Shown here piece by piece: positions 1 through 10,357 of a stretch of DNA of 64,000 bases (position 1 is the stretch's first letter; every line of letters begins with the position of its first letter). Origin of the DNA: Vibrio tapetis subsp. tapetis. Its GTDB lineage: Bacteria > Pseudomonadota > Gammaproteobacteria > Enterobacterales > Vibrionaceae. The notes under the pieces were generated by a model that saw only the letters and a program-made list of their open reading frames with translations, ran no database searches and was not told the origin of the DNA. Where the stretch lies: positions 124,001 through 188,000 of the forward strand of contig NZ_LT960611.1 in assembly GCF_900233005.1 (NCBI RefSeq), written 5' to 3'. The position numbers and the translations under genes are program-made.

Positions 1-903
1 ACCCATAATTGGTGGCGTTAATTGTCCGTTAGTAGATGCCGCTACTTCGACGGCTCCGGCTTTGGTACCAGGGAAGCCAACACGCTTCATCAGAGGAATC
101 GTAAACGTACCAGTCGTCACGACATTTGCGATTGATGAGCCTGAAACCAGTCCAGATAGGCCAGATGCGACAACGGCAGCTTTTGCTGGACCACCGCGCA
201 TATGACCAAGTAAAGAGAAGGCGACCTTAATGAAATAAGCACCTGCACCAGCTCGCTCTAACATGGCACCAAATAGTACAAATAGGAATACAAACGAGGT
301 AGAAACACCTAGAGCAACGCCAAATACGCCTTCTGTAGTTAGCCATAAGTGCGACATAGCCTTGTTGAGGCTAGCCCCTTTATGCGCAATGACGTCGGGC
401 ATGTGCGGGCCACCAAAGGTGTATAGCAAAAATACTGCAGCAACGACCATGAGAGGGGGACCAAGTGCACGTCGAGTGGCTTCTAACAAGAACACCATTC
501 CTGTTACTGCGGCGACAATATCAAAAGTCGTCGGTGCGCCAGAGCGATCGGCGAGTTGCGCATAAAATATGTAGATATAAGCGGCGGAAAAACTACCAAG
601 TAGAGCCATGATCCAATCTACGATCGGTACATGATCTCTTGGTGAGCTCTTTCTCGCAGGGTAAGCAGTAAACGCGAGGAAAATGGCGAAAGTAAGGTGG
701 ATCGCACGCGCTTCGGTATCATTTAAAATCAGAAAGTTGAAAATAAAAGGCAATGGTGAAGCGTACCAAAGCTGAAAAAGGGACCAGCAAAGCGGAACGA
801 ACCATAAGATTCGGCCTGGAAAACCCTGCGGATTACGTGCACCAGTGTCGGACTGAGCCACCATTTCTTGCACATCTTGAGACGGAGTTGTTGCCTGCGT
901 CAT
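1..903 (-). CDS. TRAP transporter fused permease (DctQM type), partial
   Basis: The inner-membrane permease of a tripartite ATP-independent (TRAP) transporter, which moves an organic acid or similar solute with an ion gradient. I translated the minus strand from an ATG at 903, preceded by AAGGA. The frame stays open to the window edge, so the C-terminal part is missing. The protein has many hydrophobic segments and the segments SGLVSGSSIANVV and STNGQLTPPIMG, which are typical of the large (DctM-like) subunit of TAXI-type TRAP systems. The region before them looks like the small DctQ-like part, hence a fused permease. The binding protein gene lies just upstream in the same direction. The substrate cannot be told. 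Confidence 0.85.
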   Translation of the reverse strand, partial: MTQATTPSQDVQEMVAQSDTGARNPQGFPGRILWFVPLCWSLFQLWYASPLPFIFNFLILNDTEARAIHLTFAIFLAFTAYPARKSSPRDHVPIVDWIMALLGSFSAAYIYIFYAQLADRSGAPTTFDIVAAVTGMVFLLEATRRALGPPLMVVAAVFLLYTFGGPHMPDVIAHKGASLNKAMSHLWLTTEGVFGVALGVSTSFVFLFVLFGAMLERAGAGAYFIKVAFSLLGHMRGGPAKAAVVASGLSGLVSGSSIANVVTTGTFTIPLMKRVGFPGTKAGAVEVAASTNGQLTPPIMG

Positions 904-1080
904 GGACGTTATCCTTATTATTGATGACAAACAGCAAATTTCTTCTTGCTGTGTTTTTAAGCTATCTCCAGAGTGTAGCTTTTAAATTCGAGAGTCGTGT
1001 TTTGTAAATGCTGTGTCTTAAATGAGAGACACAAAAGAAGATGCACGATGGGCATCAATTTAACTTGGAGTTATAAACGG

Positions 1081-1111
1081 AATAAAGGAGGCAGAAGCTG
1101 CCTCCTTTATT
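1081..1111 (-). terminator. Hairpin between TRAP binding-protein and permease genes
   Basis: Perfect 14-bp arms (AATAAAGGAGGCAG and its complement) around a 3-nt loop, 18 bases after the binding-protein stop and about 180 bases before the permease start. It can act as a partial terminator or 3'-end stabiliser, so that the binding protein is made in excess of the permease, as is common in such operons. Confidence 0.7.
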
Positions 1112-1128
1112 AATGGGTGAAATAGTGA

Positions 1129-2097
1129 CTATTTCAAAAGACCCACTTCTTTGTAGTATTTTGCAGCGCCTGGGTGAAGAGGGATTGAAAGGCCAGCTTT
1201 CACCATGTCTTCTTTTTTCAGGTTAGCAAATGCAGGGTGCAGACGTTTGAATGTGTTGAAGTTTTCGAACACTGCTTTTGCAACATTGTAAGCGACTTCA
1301 TCAGAAACATCCGTAGTCGTTACCATTGTTGCCGCTACACCAAAGCTATTTACATCAGAGTCTGTACCACGGTACATACCAGCAGGTACTGAGCTAAATG
1401 CGTAGTATGGGTTTTCTGTTACGATTTTATCGATTTCAGGGCCCGTAGCAGAAACGAGTTTAGCGTCACATGATGTCGTTGCTTCTTTGATTGAACCATT
1501 CGGGTGTCCAACCATGTAGATAAATGCATCAATCTTGTTATCACAAAGTGCTTGAGAACGCTCAGAACCTTTTAGTTCAGAAGCCAACTTAAAGCTATCA
1601 TTTGTCCAACCAAGAGCGTCCATCACAACACCCATTGTTGCACGGTCACCAGAACCTGGGTTACCAATGTTTACGCGTTTGCCTTCTAGATCTTTAACGT
1701 TGTTAATTCCAGAGTCTGCGCGAGCAATGATGTTGAATGGTTCTGTGTGCAAAGAGAACATCGCACGTAGTTTTTTATAAGGACCTTGCTCAGAGAATTT
1801 GCTTGTACCATTGTATCCATGGTACTGCCAATCAGACTGTACAACACCAAAATCCAACTCACCTGCGCGAATCGTGTTTACGTTGTAGATGGAACCACCA
1901 GTCGACTCGACAGAACAACGAATGTTGTGCTCTTTACGGCCTTTGTTCACCAACTTACAGATGGCACCACCTGTTGGATAGTAAACACCGGTTACTGAAC
2001 CAGTACCAATTGTAATGAACTCTTGAGCGTTTACTGCACCAGCACCCATGACGGTTGCGGCAATAGCAGTGATTTTCACAAGGTTTTTAAATGCCAT
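1129..2097 (-). CDS. TAXI family TRAP transporter solute-binding protein
   Basis: Periplasmic substrate-binding subunit of a TRAP transporter (TAXI family), 322 residues. The N-terminus is a clear Sec signal peptide (about residues 1-24, cleavage after VNA-Q). The mature protein opens with ITIGTGSVTGVYYPTGGAIC, which is the hallmark TAXI start. The length is normal for the family. ATG at 2097 is preceded by AAGGAAGG at good spacing. The permease gene follows in the same direction after a hairpin. TAXI systems often take up glutamate or other dicarboxylates, but the ligand here is unknown. Confidence 0.92.
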   Translation of the reverse strand: MAFKNLVKITAIAATVMGAGAVNAQEFITIGTGSVTGVYYPTGGAICKLVNKGRKEHNIRCSVESTGGSIYNVNTIRAGELDFGVVQSDWQYHGYNGTSKFSEQGPYKKLRAMFSLHTEPFNIIARADSGINNVKDLEGKRVNIGNPGSGDRATMGVVMDALGWTNDSFKLASELKGSERSQALCDNKIDAFIYMVGHPNGSIKEATTSCDAKLVSATGPEIDKIVTENPYYAFSSVPAGMYRGTDSDVNSFGVAATMVTTTDVSDEVAYNVAKAVFENFNTFKRLHPAFANLKKEDMVKAGLSIPLHPGAAKYYKEVGLLK

Positions 2098-2427
2098 GAA
2101 TTTCCCTTCCTTATTTTAATGTACACCAGTAGGCCAATAATACGAGCTACCGGGTTTCCTACGTGGAAACGGCATCTCTTTCAATTCAAACGTTGAAAAA
2201 GTGACTGAATAATAGCAAATATATGACGGGAAATTACATTCTTGTTAAAAAAAATAGTGAGATAAGCTAAGGTGAGAGCGGGAATTAGTTGGTATGACTG
2301 ATTTTAAAAATCTGTTTATTCAATGATTTAAGGCCAAAGTGCTTCAGTTAAGTTAATTTGCTTAAACGTGATTTATCTCACGGAAATCCAAATAATTCCC
2401 GTGAGTTATTGGAGGGGGTCTTAATAT
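2098..2427. other. Intergenic region upstream of the TRAP genes
   Basis: 330 bases between the argR stop and the TRAP binding-protein start, both read on the minus strand. It is AT-rich and should hold the TRAP promoter. I see no convincing RNA gene or long palindrome in it. Confidence 0.5.
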
Positions 2428-2898
2428 TTATCCAGCGTATTCAAACAGTTCGCACACAGACTTAAACAAAATCTCTGTGTCTATTTGCATGGTTGGCGTG
2501 ATGAATATGGTGTCATCTCCAGCAACAACTCCCAGGATACCTTCAGATTTACCTAGCGAGTCAAGTAATCGAGCAATAAGCTGGGCTGCACCAGGGCCGG
2601 TGTGGATTACCACAATAGCTTGGTTGTAATCTACATCCAATACCAACTCTCGTAATGAACTGGATACGGTTGGTACACCCAACTCTGCGGGTAGGCAGTA
2701 AACCATTTCCATTTTTGCATTGCGAGTTCTCACAGCTCCAAATTTGGTGAGCATACGAGAGACCTTAGACTGATTTATATTATCAAAACCTTCTACTTTC
2801 AAAGCGTCAACAATTTCACCTTGTGAGCCAAAACGCTCTTCTTTAAGTAAAGATTTAAAGGCTCTAACCAACGTGTCTTGTTTTTCAGTATTTCGCAT
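2428..2898 (-). CDS. argR: Arginine repressor ArgR
   Basis: Hexameric, arginine-dependent transcriptional repressor of arginine biosynthesis and co-factor in dimer resolution, 156 residues from the chosen start. The N-terminal winged helix (about 1-70) includes the recognition stretch [15 protein letters not shown]. The C-terminal arginine-binding domain includes the [13 protein letters not shown] and [11 protein letters not shown] segments. An upstream in-frame start at 2943 would add 15 residues. I prefer ATG at 2898 because it gives the family's usual length and N-terminus and follows AGAGAAG. The gene is divergent from mdh, as in many gammaproteobacteria. Confidence 0.95.
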   Translation of the reverse strand: MRNTEKQDTLVRAFKSLLKEERFGSQGEIVDALKVEGFDNINQSKVSRMLTKFGAVRTRNAKMEMVYCLPAELGVPTVSSSLRELVLDVDYNQAIVVIHTGPGAAQLIARLLDSLGKSEGILGVVAGDDTIFITPTMQIDTEILFKSVCELFEYAG

Positions 2899-3237
2899 AG
2901 CTTCTCTGATCTGGCTGTAAAAATAATTGCGCCATTTTTGCATAGAAAGGCAGAATTAACCAATTGTTAGTTGATTAATGTAGTGGGTATCACTGCAAGT
3001 TTTTAGGTTTATCTTATTGGGTTTCTTGAGGGAATCTATTGTTCAAACAAGCTTTTGTACACATTATAGTTACTCGTAAACTAGGACTTTAATAGGCGGT
3101 TTGCGCAAGGTCGCAAAGCTGACGTTAATTAATTGTAATGATTACGTATATATTATAGTTTCATAACCATAAATATTAGATTAATTTCAACCTAAACGTG
3201 ATTCAAAAATCTAAAATATAAGCCAAGGAGAACAACC
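2899..3237. promoter_or_regulatory. argR-mdh divergent intergenic region
   Basis: 339 bases shared by the divergent argR and mdh genes, very AT-rich near mdh. It must contain both promoters. I looked for ARG-box palindromes of the TGAAT-ATTCA type and found only weak matches, so no operator is claimed. AAGGAG precedes the mdh ATG. Confidence 0.45.
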
Positions 3238-4173
3238 ATGAAAGTAGCTGTAATTGGTGCCGCTGGTGGCATTGGACAAGCGCTCGCTCTACTACTTAAA
3301 AACCGCCTTCCAGCGGGTTCCGATCTTGCATTATATGATATTGCTCCAGTTACCCCAGGTGTTGCTGCTGACTTAAGCCACATCCCAACCCCTGTTTCTA
3401 TTAAAGGTTATGCTGGTGAAGATCCAACGCCTGCGCTAGAAGGCGCCGATGTTGTGCTTATTTCTGCTGGTGTTGCTCGTAAGCCTGGTATGGATCGTGC
3501 CGATCTGTTTAATGTAAATGCCGGTATTGTAAAGTCATTGGCTGAAAAAATTGCCGTGGTATGCCCAACAGCGTGTGTTGGTATTATCACTAACCCAGTC
3601 AATACGACGGTAGCGATTGCTGCAGATGTGCTTAAGAAAGCAGGTGTTTACGACAAGCGTCGCCTATTTGGTGTGACGACACTTGATGTGATCCGAAGCG
3701 AAACTTTTGTGGCTGATCTAAAAGATAAAGATCCAGGCGAGATCCGTGTTCCCGTGATTGGTGGGCATTCGGGTGTAACCATTCTTCCTCTTCTTTCTCA
3801 AGTTGAAGGTGTAGAGTTTACCGATGAAGAAATTGAAGCGCTGACTAAACGTATCCAAAATGCGGGTACTGAAGTCGTTGAAGCAAAAGCCGGTGGCGGT
3901 TCTGCAACACTTTCTATGGGGCAAGCAGCGTGTCGCTTTGGCTTGGCTCTTGTTCGTGCTCTTGAAGGTGAAGAAAACGTGATTGAATGTGCATACGTTG
4001 AAGGCGACGGTGAGCATACTCGTTTCTTCGCTCAGCCTGTTAAGTTAGGTAAAGAAGGCGCTGAAACTATTTTAAGCTATGGCGAGTTGAGCAACTACGA
4101 GAAAGCAGCACTAGATGGCATGCTTGAAACGTTAAGTGATGATATTACTAAAGGCGAAGAGTTTGCTAAATAA
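3238..4173 (+). CDS. mdh: Malate dehydrogenase
   Basis: NAD-dependent malate dehydrogenase of the TCA cycle (malate to oxaloacetate), 311 residues, cytosolic. The Rossmann motif GAAGGIGQ is at residues 8-15. The mobile-loop arginines lie in [14 protein letters not shown] near 80-90, and the catalytic histidine in IGGHSG near 177. Length and sequence match the gammaproteobacterial Mdh family. ATG at 3238 follows AAGGAG. The gene converges on ispB with a shared hairpin between them. Confidence 0.98.
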   Translation: MKVAVIGAAGGIGQALALLLKNRLPAGSDLALYDIAPVTPGVAADLSHIPTPVSIKGYAGEDPTPALEGADVVLISAGVARKPGMDRADLFNVNAGIVKSLAEKIAVVCPTACVGIITNPVNTTVAIAADVLKKAGVYDKRRLFGVTTLDVIRSETFVADLKDKDPGEIRVPVIGGHSGVTILPLLSQVEGVEFTDEEIEALTKRIQNAGTEVVEAKAGGGSATLSMGQAACRFGLALVRALEGEENVIECAYVEGDGEHTRFFAQPVKLGKEGAETILSYGELSNYEKAALDGMLETLSDDITKGEEFAK

Positions 4174-4216
4174 GCAAGGTTTCCACGCTTAAGTACGCGA
4201 TAGTATAGAAGTAATA

Positions 4217-4245
4217 AAGAAGGCGACCATTTGGTCGCCTTCTTT
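4217..4245. terminator. Bidirectional terminator mdh/ispB
   Basis: The hairpin AAAGAAGGCGACC-ATTT-GGTCGCCTTCTTT with A-rich and T-rich flanks lies between the convergent stops of mdh and ispB, and can end transcription from both sides. Confidence 0.85.
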
Positions 4246-4261
4246 TATATAGGGTTACAGG

Positions 4262-5233
4262 TTACTTGCTGCGCTCTACCGCAAGATGAGCCAGTGCAAT
4301 AAGGGCTTGCTTGTATTCTGATTCAGGCAGTGCTGTCAGCTCCGCAATGGCTTTGTCAGCTTCGTTATGCGCCATTTGAGTGGTGTACTCTAACGACCCT
4401 GTGTCTGCCATCGCCTGCATGATGTCATCCAGCCTTTCCATGCCATTAGAATGTTCAATCGCATCACGAATCATGGCGGTCTGTTCTGGATTGCCATTTT
4501 GCATGGCGTACAGAAGTGGAAGTGTCGGCTTGCCTTCGGCTAAGTCATCCCCGACATTCTTACCCATCTCTTTACCATCAGCCGTGTAGTCCATGACATC
4601 ATCGATAAGTTGGAAAGCTGTGCCTAAATACTTACCGTAGTTTTGCAGAGCGATTTCTATTTCTTCTGGAGCATCCGTTAAAATAGCACCAATTTGAGTT
4701 GCTGCTTCAAATAAGCGTGCTGTTTTTGAATAGATAACCTGCATGTAGCTGGCTTCTGTTGTGTCAGGATCATTGCAGTTCATTAATTGCTGCACTTCAC
4801 CTTCAGCAATGACATTTACGGCATCACTCATCAGAGCTAAGATCTTTAGTGATCCTAAACTGGTCATCATTTGGAATGAACGAGTATAAATGAAATCGCC
4901 AACCAGAACGCTCGCAGCATTACCAAATGCTGCGTTAGCAGTTTCCTTGCCTCTACGCATATCAGATTCATCAACTACATCATCATGGAGTAGTGTGGCT
5001 GTATGAATAAATTCTATAAACGCAGCTGCTGTGGTGTGGTCTTTTCCTTCATAGCCTAGAGCTTTTGCAGATAAAACTGCAAGTAAAGGGCGCAAGCGTT
5101 TACCGCCGCCACTTACAATATAAAAACCCAGTTGATTAATTAAACTTACTTCAGAGTTGAGCTGAGCAAGGATGGTTTCGTCCACTTTTGCCATATCGAC
5201 GGCAGTAAGTGCTTGGATAGCTTTAAAATCCAT
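4262..5233 (-). CDS. ispB: Octaprenyl diphosphate synthase
   Basis: All-trans polyprenyl diphosphate synthase that makes the C40 side chain of ubiquinone and menaquinone by adding isopentenyl units, 323 residues. The first Asp-rich motif, in LLHDDVVDESDMRRG, sits near residues 81-95 and the second, LIDDVMDY, near 213-220. GGGKRLRP near 42-49 binds the allylic and IPP phosphates. It is divergent from rplU-rpmA, a conserved arrangement. The exact chain length (C40) is inferred from family, not readable here. Confidence 0.96.
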   Translation of the reverse strand: MDFKAIQALTAVDMAKVDETILAQLNSEVSLINQLGFYIVSGGGKRLRPLLAVLSAKALGYEGKDHTTAAAFIEFIHTATLLHDDVVDESDMRRGKETANAAFGNAASVLVGDFIYTRSFQMMTSLGSLKILALMSDAVNVIAEGEVQQLMNCNDPDTTEASYMQVIYSKTARLFEAATQIGAILTDAPEEIEIALQNYGKYLGTAFQLIDDVMDYTADGKEMGKNVGDDLAEGKPTLPLLYAMQNGNPEQTAMIRDAIEHSNGMERLDDIMQAMADTGSLEYTTQMAHNEADKAIAELTALPESEYKQALIALAHLAVERSK

Positions 5234-5388
5234 TGTTCTTCCGTTGAGGTTAGACCCTACAAGGCTTATGTTTTTGGTTTATTGCACAATATTACACTAA
5301 AAATCGTTGCGAAAACCATTATCTGAAGGCATCATTACCCCACTTTTCATTGGCGATTAGCTTTTCGCCAATTATTTCAAAATATGGC

Positions 5389-5417
5389 TTGTCATAGTGT
5401 CGCCCTTTCTGTAGAAT
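5389..5417 (+). promoter_or_regulatory. Sigma-70 promoter of rplU-rpmA
   Basis: TTGTCA (5389-5394) and TAGAAT (5412-5417) separated by exactly 17 bases, about 80 bases before rplU. This is a strong consensus-like promoter in the expected place for a ribosomal protein operon. The leader between it and the rplU ATG is short and I see no clear regulatory fold in it. Confidence 0.75.
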
Positions 5418-5499
5418 CTGCGCCCTATTGATTAGTTTAGCGCACACCCGAGTTGTACAAATAACAACCATAGGCTGTGCGGAAAAAGCGGAGTAAAAT

Positions 5500-5811
5500 A
5501 TGTACGCTGTTTTCCAATCTGGTGGCAAACAACACCGTGTAAGTGAAGGTCAAACCCTTCGTTTAGAGAAATTAGACGTTGAAACAGGCGCAACTGTTGA
5601 ATTCGATAAAGTTCTTCTTGTAGCTAACGGCGAAGAAATCGCTGTAGGTGCTCCTCTTGTAGAGGGTGGCAAGATTACTGCTGAAGTGGTTAAGCACGGT
5701 CGTGGCGATAAAGTAAAAATCGTTAAGTTCCGTCGTCGTAAGCACTCTCGTAAGCAACAAGGCCACCGTCAGTGGTTCACTGAAGTGAAAATCACTGGCA
5801 TCAACGCTTAA
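5500..5811 (+). CDS. rplU: 50S ribosomal protein L21
   Basis: Large-subunit ribosomal protein that binds 23S rRNA, 103 residues, the usual length. It starts [18 protein letters not shown] and has the basic C-terminal [16 protein letters not shown] segment of the L21 family. It is first in the rplU-rpmA pair, 19 bases before rpmA. Confidence 0.98.
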   Translation: MYAVFQSGGKQHRVSEGQTLRLEKLDVETGATVEFDKVLLVANGEEIAVGAPLVEGGKITAEVVKHGRGDKVKIVKFRRRKHSRKQQGHRQWFTEVKITGINA

Positions 5812-5830
5812 GTATTAGGAGAGTTATACA

Positions 5831-6088
5831 ATGGCACATAAGAAAGCTGGCGGTTCTACTAATAACGGCCGCGATTCAGAAAGTAAACGTCTTGGTGTTA
5901 AGCGCTTCGGTGGTGAATCTGTTCTTGCAGGTAACATCATCGTTCGTCAACGTGGTACTAAATTCCACGCAGGCACTAACGTTGGTATCGGTAAAGACCA
6001 TACTCTTTTCGCTCTTACTGAAGGTAAAGTGAAATTTGAAGTAAAAGGTTCTAAAAACCGTAAATTTGTAAGCATCGACTCTGAGTAA
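5831..6088 (+). CDS. rpmA: 50S ribosomal protein L27
   Basis: Large-subunit protein whose N-terminal tail reaches the peptidyl transferase centre, 85 residues. The start [20 protein letters not shown] is the standard L27 N-terminus without the cleaved extension found in Firmicutes. TAGGAG precedes the ATG. Co-transcribed with rplU. Confidence 0.98.
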   Translation: MAHKKAGGSTNNGRDSESKRLGVKRFGGESVLAGNIIVRQRGTKFHAGTNVGIGKDHTLFALTEGKVKFEVKGSKNRKFVSIDSE

Positions 6089-6119
6089 TTTTTACTCGGT
6101 TTCAAGCTGAATTCAAAAG

Positions 6120-6147
6120 CCCTGCCGATTCGGCAGGGTTTTTTATT
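6120..6147 (+). terminator. Rho-independent terminator after rpmA
   Basis: CCCTGCCG-ATT-CGGCAGGG followed by a T-rich run, 31 bases after the rpmA stop. Confidence 0.92.
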
Positions 6148-6157
6148 TATGACAGGG

Positions 6158-7540
<1,383 letters not shown>

Positions 7541-7557
7541 TTGAACGTTTCTTGATT

Positions 7558-7588
7558 TAAATGCCGCATAGATATGCGGCATTTTTGT
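7558..7588 (+). terminator. Terminator after obgE
   Basis: Hairpin AAATGCCGCAT-AG-ATATGCGGCATTT followed by T's, about 20 bases after the obgE stop. Confidence 0.88.
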
Positions 7589-7625
7589 ATCATAATCACC
7601 TCTTAAGGATAAGAACGAAGTTTTA

Positions 7626-8393
7626 ATGGACAATAATCAACGCTCTATTTCTCGCTTGGTCGCTCAGGCCGGGCAAATGTTGTTAGCTCACGGGGCTGAA
7701 AGTACTCTGGTTGGTGATATCATGCGCCGATTCGGATTGGCTTCTGGAGTTGATGAAGTCGAAGTCTCACTCTCCGCAAGCTCATTGGTTGTTACAACCA
7801 TGATGAATGATCATTGTATTACAACCGCAAGAAGATGCCCGGACAGAGGCATTAACATGCGGGTGATTACGCAAATCCAACGAATCTGTATCTTGCTAGA
7901 AAAGGGCATACTGGATCCTGAACTTGCTCAAGAGAGGCTTAATAACGTCAATCCGGAACGATATAATCGATGGCTCATCGTTGTCATGATTGGCTTGTCC
8001 TGTGCTGCTTTCAGCCATCTCGCCGGTGGAGACTGGATGATCTTTGCGGTCACTTTTGTTGCTTCTGCTTTGGGAATGATCGTTCGTCAAGAAATTGGTC
8101 ATAGACATTTTAATCCTCTGCTTAATTTCGCCGTCACAGCCTTTGTTACCACCTCTATTTCGGCTCAAGCTATGGTATTTGAATTGGGTAATCAGCCCTT
8201 CATCGCGATGGCGTCATCTGTTCTCATGCTTGTTCCTGGCTTCCCTTTAATCAATTCCGTTGCGGATGTGGTCAAAGGGTACGTTAATATGGGGATTGCT
8301 CGTTTTGTTATGGCAAGTTTACTCACACTCGCGACCTGTCTTGGCATTATGGCCGCGATGAGTTTAGTTGGTGTGTGGGGGTGGGTGGAATGA
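7626..8393 (+). CDS. yjjP: Threonine/serine exporter-like protein, large part (DUF1212, YjjP-like)
   Basis: Inner-membrane protein of the ThrE/DUF1212 family, 255 residues. The N-terminal soluble part contains AGQMLLAHGAESTLVGDIMRRFG, the conserved family opening. It is followed by about five membrane segments from residue 115 on. In many proteobacteria the ThrE exporter is split into YjjP and YjjB, and the next gene is the matching second half. Family members export threonine/serine or, for E. coli YjjPB, succinate. Which applies here is not visible. It overlaps the next gene by ATGA. Confidence 0.85.
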   Translation: MDNNQRSISRLVAQAGQMLLAHGAESTLVGDIMRRFGLASGVDEVEVSLSASSLVVTTMMNDHCITTARRCPDRGINMRVITQIQRICILLEKGILDPELAQERLNNVNPERYNRWLIVVMIGLSCAAFSHLAGGDWMIFAVTFVASALGMIVRQEIGHRHFNPLLNFAVTAFVTTSISAQAMVFELGNQPFIAMASSVLMLVPGFPLINSVADVVKGYVNMGIARFVMASLLTLATCLGIMAAMSLVGVWGWVE

Positions 8394-8857
8394 TGGACTT
8401 ACTTCTCGCATTGTTAGAAGACATGTTCTTTGCGGCAATTCCAGCGGTTGGCTTTGCTTTGGTGTTTAATGTTCCTGTGAATGCACTCAAGTATTGCGCT
8501 TTAGGTGGAGCAATTGGTCATGGCTCTCGGTTTTTGATGCTGCAATATGGTGTGCCTATAGAGTGGGCGACATTCTTTGCTGCCACCATTGTTGGGATGA
8601 TCGGGGTACATTGGTCTCATAAGTTTTTAGCACACCCAAAAGTCTTTACAGTTGCGGCGCTGATCCCTATGGTTCCGGGGGTTTTTGCGTTTAAAGCCAT
8701 GATTGCTTTGGTCGAAATTAACCATGTCGGCTTTACTCCTGAACTGATGGCCGTCTTGATGACGAACTTCTTAAAAGCAATGTTTATTATCGCAGGGCTT
8801 GCGGTTGGCTTGGCAATGCCGGGTCTGCTATTCTACCGCCGAAAATCGATAGTTTAA
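8390..8857 (+). CDS. yjjB: Threonine/serine exporter-like protein, small part (YjjB-like)
   Basis: Second half of the split ThrE-like exporter, 155 residues and almost entirely hydrophobic with about four membrane segments. ALIPMVPGVFAFKAM matches the family signature of the DUF3815/YjjB half. I chose the ATG at 8390 because it overlaps the upstream stop in an ATGA, has a GGTGGA ribosome site, and fits translational coupling. An in-frame start at 8375 lies inside the upstream gene. A second ATG follows at 8393. Confidence 0.83.
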   Translation: MMDLLLALLEDMFFAAIPAVGFALVFNVPVNALKYCALGGAIGHGSRFLMLQYGVPIEWATFFAATIVGMIGVHWSHKFLAHPKVFTVAALIPMVPGVFAFKAMIALVEINHVGFTPELMAVLMTNFLKAMFIIAGLAVGLAMPGLLFYRRKSIV

Positions 8858-8859
8858 TG

Positions 8860-8922
8860 GAAGTGCTAAAAGCTAAGTACTAAAAACGAAGTGTTGAAAG
8901 TCAAAAGCTAAGAGCTTAAGGC
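8860..8922. repeat. Degenerate heptamer array upstream of folA (nine units)
   Basis: Reads as nine consecutive 7-bp units: GAAGTGC, TAAAAGC, TAAGTAC, TAAAAAC, GAAGTGT, TGAAAGT, CAAAAGC, TAAGAGC, TTAAGGC. It begins 3 bases after the yjjB-like stop and ends just before the folA ribosome site. Confidence 0.75.
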
Positions 8923-8947
8923 TTGGTATATGTGGATAGGTGGTGTG

Positions 8948-9439
8948 ATGAAAATTAGTATGATTGCAGCGATGGCAAATGATCGTGTGATTGGTAAAGA
9001 TAACGATATGCCTTGGCACTTACCTGCCGATTTTGCTTGGTTCAAGCGCAGTACGATGGGAAAACCGGTGGTGATGGGGCGTAAGACGTATCAGTCGATT
9101 GGTCGTCCTCTTCCTGGTCGTAAAAATATTGTTGTCAGCCGAGATCCTAACTTGGTCATTGACGGAGTAGAGACTGCCATAAGCATTGAACGAGCACTTG
9201 AATTAGTTGATGGTGTTGAAGAAGTGATGATCATTGGCGGTGGTTCAATTTATCGTGAATGCCTACCAAAAGCAGAGTCGCTATATTTGACGTATATTAA
9301 AGCTGATATTGACGGTGATACACGCTTCCCTGATTGGGGAAAGGGTTGGTTACAAACTCATAATGAGCACTTCGAAGCAGATGAGAAAAATGCTTACGAT
9401 ATGGAGTTTGTGGTGCTAGAGCGAAGTGCTGAAAGCTAA
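8948..9439 (+). CDS. folA: Dihydrofolate reductase
   Basis: NADPH-dependent reduction of dihydrofolate to tetrahydrofolate, target of trimethoprim, 163 residues. MKISMIAAMANDRVIGKDN, PWHLPADFAWFK (with the catalytic Asp), VMGRKTYQSIGRPLPGR and MIIGGGSIY are all standard type I chromosomal DHFR elements. ATG at 8948 with AGGTGG upstream is chosen over 8930. The C-terminus is odd: after FVVLER the last residues SAES are encoded by the start of a heptamer array that also supplies the stop codon. Confidence 0.96.
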   Translation: MKISMIAAMANDRVIGKDNDMPWHLPADFAWFKRSTMGKPVVMGRKTYQSIGRPLPGRKNIVVSRDPNLVIDGVETAISIERALELVDGVEEVMIIGGGSIYRECLPKAESLYLTYIKADIDGDTRFPDWGKGWLQTHNEHFEADEKNAYDMEFVVLERSAES

Positions 9440-9485
9440 GTCCTACAAGCTTAGATTTAAGAACTAAATGCTACGAGAGAAGCGG
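9423..9485. repeat. Degenerate heptamer array overlapping the folA 3' end (nine units)
   Basis: Nine 7-bp units: GAAGTGC, TGAAAGC, TAAGTCC, TACAAGC, TTAGATT, TAAGAAC, TAAATGC, TACGAGA, GAAGCGG. It mirrors the array before folA in unit type and length. The first two units and part of the third encode the last folA codons and the TAA stop. It runs into a small hairpin (AGCGGTCG at 9481, CGACCGCT at 9509) that may end transcription before the convergent apaH. Confidence 0.7.
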
Positions 9486-9534
9486 TCGAGTTTCTACAAG
9501 GGAGCTTGCGACCGCTCTGTAATCTGTATTCTTT

Positions 9535-10341
9535 TTATCCCAATGCTCTTTGGGTAAACATTTTTTTATCTTCCCACCTGAGCATTGTCAGCACTCCTCC
9601 CCAGACACAGCCAGTGTCTAAGCCAATAGCATTGTCATCTTGATAGCCCATGAGAGCCGCCCAATGACCAAAAATAATGGGCTTTTCAATTTTTGTGCGC
9701 TCAGGGTGTGCGAACCAAGGTATTAGGTTATCTTGCTTAGCTTCTGAAGGTGGCAACTTACATTTCATGTCTAATCGCATATCTGAATGGACGAATCGCA
9801 TACGCGTAAAAGCATTGATAATATAGCGATTTCTCTCCATACCTTGCAGATCTGAGTGCCAAAAATCAGGCAAACTGTCGTACATATTACTTAATAGCCA
9901 AACCCACTCGTCGCTACTCAGAAGCTGTGATATTTCTTGTGAGCACTCTCTTGCTGTTTGTAAGTCCCATTGTGGTGATATTCCCGCATGACACATAACA
10001 AATTCGTCGTGCTCTAAAAACAATGGTTGCTGTCTTAACCACTGAATGAGCTCATCACAATCATCGGCATCATAGATCGGGGCTGTTTTGTCTTTTTTCT
10101 TTATCGGGTTAATGCCATGATAAATTGCCAATAAATGAAGGTCGTGGTTGCCTAAAATCACTTTGGCGCTATTGCCTAAAGATTTAACAAAGCGAAGCGT
10201 TTCCAAAGACTTAGGGCCGCGTGCGACAAGGTCACCTGCCAACCAGAGTGTGTCATTAGTCGAATCGAAATCAACGGTGGTTAGCAGTTGCTGCAGTTCA
10301 TCAAAACAGCCTTGAATGTCGCCTACGAGATAAGTTGCCAA
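9535..10341 (-). CDS. apaH: Diadenosine tetraphosphatase (symmetrical)
   Basis: Hydrolyses Ap4A symmetrically to two ADP and also removes Np4 caps from RNA, 268 residues. The metallophosphatase motifs GDIQGCFDEL (near 7), GDLVARGPKSLETL (near 36) and GNHDLHLL (near 64) are intact, and the C-terminal FGHWAALMG is typical of ApaH. Last gene of the lptD-surA-pdxA-rsmA-apaG-apaH operon, 16 bases after apaG. Confidence 0.97.
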   Translation of the reverse strand: MATYLVGDIQGCFDELQQLLTTVDFDSTNDTLWLAGDLVARGPKSLETLRFVKSLGNSAKVILGNHDLHLLAIYHGINPIKKKDKTAPIYDADDCDELIQWLRQQPLFLEHDEFVMCHAGISPQWDLQTARECSQEISQLLSSDEWVWLLSNMYDSLPDFWHSDLQGMERNRYIINAFTRMRFVHSDMRLDMKCKLPPSEAKQDNLIPWFAHPERTKIEKPIIFGHWAALMGYQDDNAIGLDTGCVWGGVLTMLRWEDKKMFTQRALG

Positions 10342-10357
10342 GAATAACCTCAGATAA

